The notes under the pieces: model-generated
What the model was told of the DNA's origin: nothing
The model's input: only the letters and a program-made list of their open reading frames with translations
Database searches by the model: none
Program-made: the position numbers and the translations under genes
Assembly: GCA_963718195.1 (NCBI GenBank)
Contig: CAVQYQ010000005.1
Coordinates: 998,257 to 1,062,256 of the forward strand
Source of the DNA: MADRE3 sp963718195
GTDB lineage: Bacteria; Desulfobacterota; Desulfobulbia; Desulfobulbales; Desulfocapsaceae
Direction: 5' to 3'
DNA: 64,000 nucleotides
Shown: piece after piece, positions 60,484 to 64,000 of the stretch
How positions within the stretch are numbered: the first letter of the stretch is position 1
Layout of the letters: each line of letters begins with the position of its first letter

Positions 60484-61935
60484 ATGAGTAAAGCATATTT
60501 TATAATCAATGAACTTCTCAGTTGGCGAGCAGCGCTTGATATACTGCTCATTAGTGCTGGTCTATTCTTTCTACATCGGACTTTAGTGCGCCTTGGCACC
60601 TGGAAAATACTTGTGGGAATCGCTGCCGCCTTCATCCTTTTTGGCATAGCCAGCTTGCTCAATCTTGAAGGAATTGAATGGATTTTGCAGAATGTCAGTC
60701 AGGTCACTGTGTTAGCGCTTATTATAATATTTCAGCCTGAGCTTAGAAAAATACTGGAGAAATTTGTGTCTCTGTATGGACGGCGTAAAACTTCTGCAGA
60801 TCCAAACCTGACTCAAATTGTTGCAGAAAGTTTGTGGGAGTTGGCCGAGAAAAAACAGGGCGCCCTTATTGTGTATCCTGGGACAGAGCCGGTGGAAGAA
60901 AAATTGTCCGGTGGTTATCACTTGACAGCAGAAGCCAGCCCGCCACTGATTATGAGTATTTTCGATCCAAATTCACCCGGTCATGATGGTGCAATGATCG
61001 TTGAGAACAATAAGCTTTGCAGATTCGGTGTTCGTCTTCCGATTTCCCAAACTTCAAGGTTAGCTGATCAATATGGCACAAGGCATCATGCAGCAATGGG
61101 GTTGTCAGAAGTGACCGATGCTTTGGTTTTGGTTGTTTCGGAAGAACGTGGGATGGTCTCGACATTCCTTAATGGGAAGATGACCAAAATGGAGTCACCC
61201 CAACAAATACATGAACATATTTTGCAGCACCAAACCAGTCATGGGTTGATAAATATTCCGAAACTGACCCTCATAGATCGACGAACATCTATCCGGATAG
61301 TAGGGAGTCTGATGGTTGCCACAATTTTTTGGACTGTGCTTGCCAGCTCAAACAAGGAGGTTGTCGAGAGGTCTATCACCCTTCCAATAGACTACAGTAC
61401 TCCGGTCGGTAATTTAATATTGGTTGGAGAACGGGTTGAGGAGGCACGTGTGCGTGTTGCCGGCCCTCGTTCAGTTGTGAATGATTTTATACTCACCCAG
61501 CCGTCCCTTAGAGTTGACTTATCAACCATGGTTGAAGGTACGCAGATATCACTTATAGTTCCCAATCAGAATAGTACTGACAAAATTGCTTTTCTTGAAA
61601 TTACCCCGGCACAAGCAGAGATCACTCTTGCAAAGATGGTTAAGAGATCGGTTCTCATTAATCCACAATTTCTCGGCAACCTCCCGCCTAACAAGAAACT
61701 GAAGAGTGTTACGGTCATTCCTTCAGAAATTAAGGTTTTAGTGCCGCCAAATAAAAATGGTAAAGACATCTTGTCTGTATCAACAACCCCTGTGTACCTC
61801 GATTCACTACAGTCAAATAGTCGCATCATAACCAAAATTATTGCACCCGCTGATATTAAGCCAGAAACAAAGCCCTGGCCAGACGTGGAGGTGATAATTG
61901 AAGTAGAATCCTTACTCAAAACGGAGAAGGAGTAA
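60484..61935 (+). CDS. Diadenylate cyclase (CdaA type) fused to YbbR-like region
   Basis: 483 residues from ATG 60484 (GGAG 9 bases ahead). Residues 15-85 hold about three membrane segments. The DisA_N-type cyclase domain follows (about 100-240), with the active-site motifs GHDGAMIV (DGA at 168-170) and GTRHHAAMGLSE (200-204). The usual RHR is here RHH. A fourth segment (SLMVATIFWTVLAS, about 280) and a beta-rich extracellular part (RSITLPIDYSTPVGNLILVG, PAQAEITLAKMVKRSVLINP) resemble YbbR/CdaR repeats. It makes c-di-AMP from ATP. CdaA and CdaR are normally separate proteins encoded side by side, so this is a natural fusion. mgtE follows after 3 bases. Confidence 0.88.
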   Translation: MSKAYFIINELLSWRAALDILLISAGLFFLHRTLVRLGTWKILVGIAAAFILFGIASLLNLEGIEWILQNVSQVTVLALIIIFQPELRKILEKFVSLYGRRKTSADPNLTQIVAESLWELAEKKQGALIVYPGTEPVEEKLSGGYHLTAEASPPLIMSIFDPNSPGHDGAMIVENNKLCRFGVRLPISQTSRLADQYGTRHHAAMGLSEVTDALVLVVSEERGMVSTFLNGKMTKMESPQQIHEHILQHQTSHGLINIPKLTLIDRRTSIRIVGSLMVATIFWTVLASSNKEVVERSITLPIDYSTPVGNLILVGERVEEARVRVAGPRSVVNDFILTQPSLRVDLSTMVEGTQISLIVPNQNSTDKIAFLEITPAQAEITLAKMVKRSVLINPQFLGNLPPNKKLKSVTVIPSEIKVLVPPNKNGKDILSVSTTPVYLDSLQSNSRIITKIIAPADIKPETKPWPDVEVIIEVESLLKTEKE

Positions 61936-61938
61936 ATT

Positions 61939-63252
61939 ATGAGCAATGCAGCGCAATTGATTCCACTAACGATACAATTGATAGAACGAGATATTGTTGA
62001 GGCAGCAAAAATAATTGAAGGCCTGCCAAGAAGCAGTGCAGCAGAGATCTTGGTCATGCTTCCCGTAGAATTAACCAGCAAAGTTCTGCAAAGGCTCCAG
62101 ACAAGTTATACCGCGTCATTACTCGACCAGAAAGATCCTGCTTTGGTGAAAAAGATAGTGTCGAGGTTGTCCCCTCAAAAGGCGGTATCGGTGGTCATGC
62201 ACCTATCTCCTGATGCCCGCGCGAAACTTATGCCCAGTGTCACTGGAGCACTCGCCGAAGAAATAAGAGAAATGCTTACCTATCCGGAAAGTAGTGTTGG
62301 TCGGTATATGTCTTCAGATTTCCTCACCTTCCAGAAAGAAGAATCCGCCGGTGATGTTATAAGTAAAATGAAAAAACTTGCTTTGGAAAAGAATTTTCCT
62401 GCATCCTACACATATGTTATTGATGAGGACAGTATCTTGATCGGTGTACTTAACACTCGTGATCTTATGCTGGCCGTACCAGAACAAAAACTCGAATCAT
62501 TTATGATAACTAATGTCTTTTCCCTGCATTGTTTTACCGAAAGAGAAGAAGCTGCACGGGAAATGAGCAAACGAAAATATTTTGCTGCTCCGGTTGTCGA
62601 TAGCGAAAACCGTCTGCTCGGAATCATCAAGGGGGAGAATTTAATTCATGGCCTCAAAGATGACCTTACCAGGGACATTCAGATGATGGTCGGTGTCGGC
62701 AGAGATGAAAAGACATTCTCGCCGATTATGATTGCACTGAAAAAGAGACTTTTCTGGTTGACAGTCAATCTGGGTACAGCCTTTCTTGCAGCCTCTGTTG
62801 TAGCGATGTTTGAGGGTATCATTGCCAAGCTTACGATTCTCGCCGTATTTTTGCCTGTTATTGCTGGGCAGGGAGGAAATGCCGGCGCCCAGTCACTCGC
62901 AGTGGTTATGCGTGGGTTGGTAATGCGAGAAATACCTCCTAAGAGAGTTCCCGAACTTATCCTCAAAGAAACAAAGCTTGGGATTTTAAATGGCTTCATT
63001 ATCGGCCTAATAACAGCGGTCATTGCCTGGGGATGGTATGGCAACCCCTGGCTTGGCGTCGTAATCGGCCTTGGCATGATTCTAAATCTCGTGATTGCCG
63101 GCCTTGCAGGAAGCTCGATACCGCTCATCATGAAAAAAATGGGGATTGATCCAGCCCAGAGTTCAAGCATTATTTTGACAACGATTACTGATGTTATGGG
63201 CTTTCTGGCATTTCTTGGGCTTGCAGTTATTTTTCAGAATTTCCTAATTTAG
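61939..63252 (+). CDS. mgtE: MgtE-type magnesium transporter
   Basis: A 437-residue protein in the MgtE order: N domain of acidic helical repeats (LPRSSAAEILVMLPVELTSK, LDQKDPALVKKIVSRLSPQK), two CBS domains (about residues 130-245; SYTYVIDEDSILIGVLNTRD, AAPVVDSENRLLGIIKGENL), and five membrane segments (FLPVIAGQGGNAGAQSLAVV near 315 is the pore signature). It takes up Mg2+ and is gated by its cytoplasmic domains. AAGGAG and a 3-base gap follow the cyclase stop, so the two are one operon. Confidence 0.93.
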   Translation: MSNAAQLIPLTIQLIERDIVEAAKIIEGLPRSSAAEILVMLPVELTSKVLQRLQTSYTASLLDQKDPALVKKIVSRLSPQKAVSVVMHLSPDARAKLMPSVTGALAEEIREMLTYPESSVGRYMSSDFLTFQKEESAGDVISKMKKLALEKNFPASYTYVIDEDSILIGVLNTRDLMLAVPEQKLESFMITNVFSLHCFTEREEAAREMSKRKYFAAPVVDSENRLLGIIKGENLIHGLKDDLTRDIQMMVGVGRDEKTFSPIMIALKKRLFWLTVNLGTAFLAASVVAMFEGIIAKLTILAVFLPVIAGQGGNAGAQSLAVVMRGLVMREIPPKRVPELILKETKLGILNGFIIGLITAVIAWGWYGNPWLGVVIGLGMILNLVIAGLAGSSIPLIMKKMGIDPAQSSSIILTTITDVMGFLAFLGLAVIFQNFLI

Positions 63253-63388
63253 TGAATCCATAGTATCTTAGAATGATTTCATATAGTTAGACAGGAACAA
63301 GAACAGGTCATCTATTCCCTGCATCACCACCAGAAATCCACCAAATTTTTGTAATCATAATAATTAGTTGTTTAAGGTTCTATACTGG

Positions 63389-63426
63389 CGCATCAGGGTG
63401 GATCAATCCCTGATGCGTCTTTTTTT
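63389..63426 (+). terminator. Rho-independent terminator after mgtE
   Basis: CGCATCAGGG (63389-63398) pairs perfectly with CCCTGATGCG (63408-63417) around a 9-nt loop and is followed by TCTTTTTTTT. It lies 136 bases after the mgtE stop and ends the cyclase-mgtE operon. Confidence 0.92.
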
Positions 63427-63740
63427 CTGGCTCATTGTACCTCAAATTCTATGAAATGCAGGTATGAGTCATGTCCCGAAGAGTTCCTTCTTATTTACTC
63501 CTATAAGGTTTTAATGTCTATCACCTGCGCTTGCCCGTTGTCTCTTGCAAAAAGTCCATCTGCAGTTAACATGTCATAAATTCTTGCACTGAAATAACAA
63601 ATAGGTGTTCAATTCGGTTTCTGGTTGGAATGAGCGAGCAATCCAGAGTTAATATTTCTGGTTTTGAGGTGAATTTAGACGCAATTTAGCATTGGATAAG
63701 AAGTGTTCACCTCTTCGTAAAGGGCAGAAAAGAATTATTA
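63427..63740. other. Stretch between terminator and transposase, probable element flank
   Basis: These 314 bases carry no ORF with start and ribosome-binding site. They lie downstream of the transposase stop on the minus strand and may be the non-coding end of the insertion element, whose border cannot be fixed from one copy. Confidence 0.4.
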
Positions 63741-64000
63741 TCAAGCAGCTTTCTTCCACACATATCGGTGATGCAATCCACTAACACGGGGCAAGGTGAC
63801 TATCTTGCATTTACCGGTAGGCTTTGGTTCTACCGACCGATTATTTGGTGTGTTTTCTCAAGACCTAGATGAGTTCTGTCATCATGACAATAAGCAAAGT
63901 ATTCTGTCAGGATTCTTTTCAAATGAGCTCTGTTTAAAACGAGGACATGATCTGTATATTCTCGACTAATTGATTCGATGACTCGTCCAACAAACAGGCT
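63741..64000 (-). mobile_element. Insertion-sequence transposase, C-terminal part (integrase-core type), cut by the window end
   Basis: The minus strand from 64000 reads RVIESISREYTDHVLVLNRA, then RILTEYFAYCHDDRTHLGLE, the end of an rve/DDE transposase; the glutamate in VIESISRE fits the DDE acidic residue. At a run of four A (near 63830) the frame shifts by one base to NTPNNRSVEPKPTGKCKIVT and VSGLHHRYVWKKAA, ending in TGA at 63741-63743. The rest of the element lies beyond the window. The H-H-R-Y ending is seen in IS481/IS3-like transposases; the exact family is not certain. Confidence 0.75.

Noticed and set aside
1..64000. CRISPR arrays, rRNA and tRNA genes
   Set aside because: No regularly spaced direct repeats and no recognisable tRNA or rRNA sequence were seen on either strand by eye.

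Overview
The window looks like a chromosomal segment of an anaerobic, probably marine or sediment, Desulfobacterota bacterium (Desulfobulbales-like). This is an inference from gene content: a CoA-dependent 2-oxoacid:ferredoxin oxidoreductase, many [4Fe-4S] proteins, a respiratory arsenate reductase operon, hypAB, three TauE/SafE anion exporters and two tripartite tricarboxylate (TTT) uptake systems. No rRNA, tRNA or CRISPR array was seen.

Layout. 0-5.2 kb: the end of a TctC receptor gene, tctB and tctA, then a DUF47/PhoU-like gene, a PiT-type phosphate/sulfate permease and a TauE exporter. 5.3-6.7 kb: a small zinc-finger/HTH antitoxin-like locus with its own promoter and operator, a 140-bp dispersed repeat and a 57-residue ORF. 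7-13.9 kb: a large unrecognised protein, a metallo-beta-lactamase-fold protein, an SDR, a VOC protein, an alpha/beta hydrolase, an MFS carrier and an XRE-cupin regulator. 14.2-16.9 kb: a four-subunit 2-oxoacid:ferredoxin oxidoreductase. 18.2-34.9 kb: a giant repetitive surface protein (LEPR-like N-terminus, DUF4347, many DUF11-type repeats), followed by a TolC-like protein, a HlyD-like adaptor, a DUF3467 protein, a GAF/HlyD adaptor and a PqqD-M50 peptidase-HlyD membrane protein, with no ABC ATPase. 35-43 kb: FmdB and GlsB small proteins, a transporter fused to a solute-binding domain, a ferredoxin-like protein with hypA and hypB, and an RluA-type pseudouridine synthase. 43.4-48.5 kb: a second TTT system (tctC and a tctA-tctB fusion) with TauE and an aldo/keto reductase. 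49.9-57.1 kb: mtfA, then an operon read as arrA-arrB-arrD-ferredoxin-tauE. 57.1-60.3 kb: a low-density stretch of relics (integrase fragment, a CNNM/MscS chimera) around uspA and a DUF4156 lipoprotein. 60.5-63.3 kb: a diadenylate cyclase fused to a YbbR-like region, and mgtE with a clear terminator. The right edge enters a transposase gene on the minus strand.

The most interesting candidate system is the 18-35 kb locus: a giant adhesin-like protein beside a complete-looking envelope-spanning export set whose inner-membrane part is a site-2-protease-like permease rather than an ABC transporter. The arsenate reductase call rests on the active-site residue spacing.

A caution applies throughout. 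Many genes that look functional are interrupted by single-base frame changes (tctB, pit, the giant gene at about ten places, rluA, the aldo/keto reductase, the MscS part of the chimera, the transposase), and the tolC-like gene has one in-frame TGA. Several of these sit at homopolymer runs, so indel errors in the sequence are at least as likely as gene decay. Broken genes are listed as joined loci with the breaks stated.
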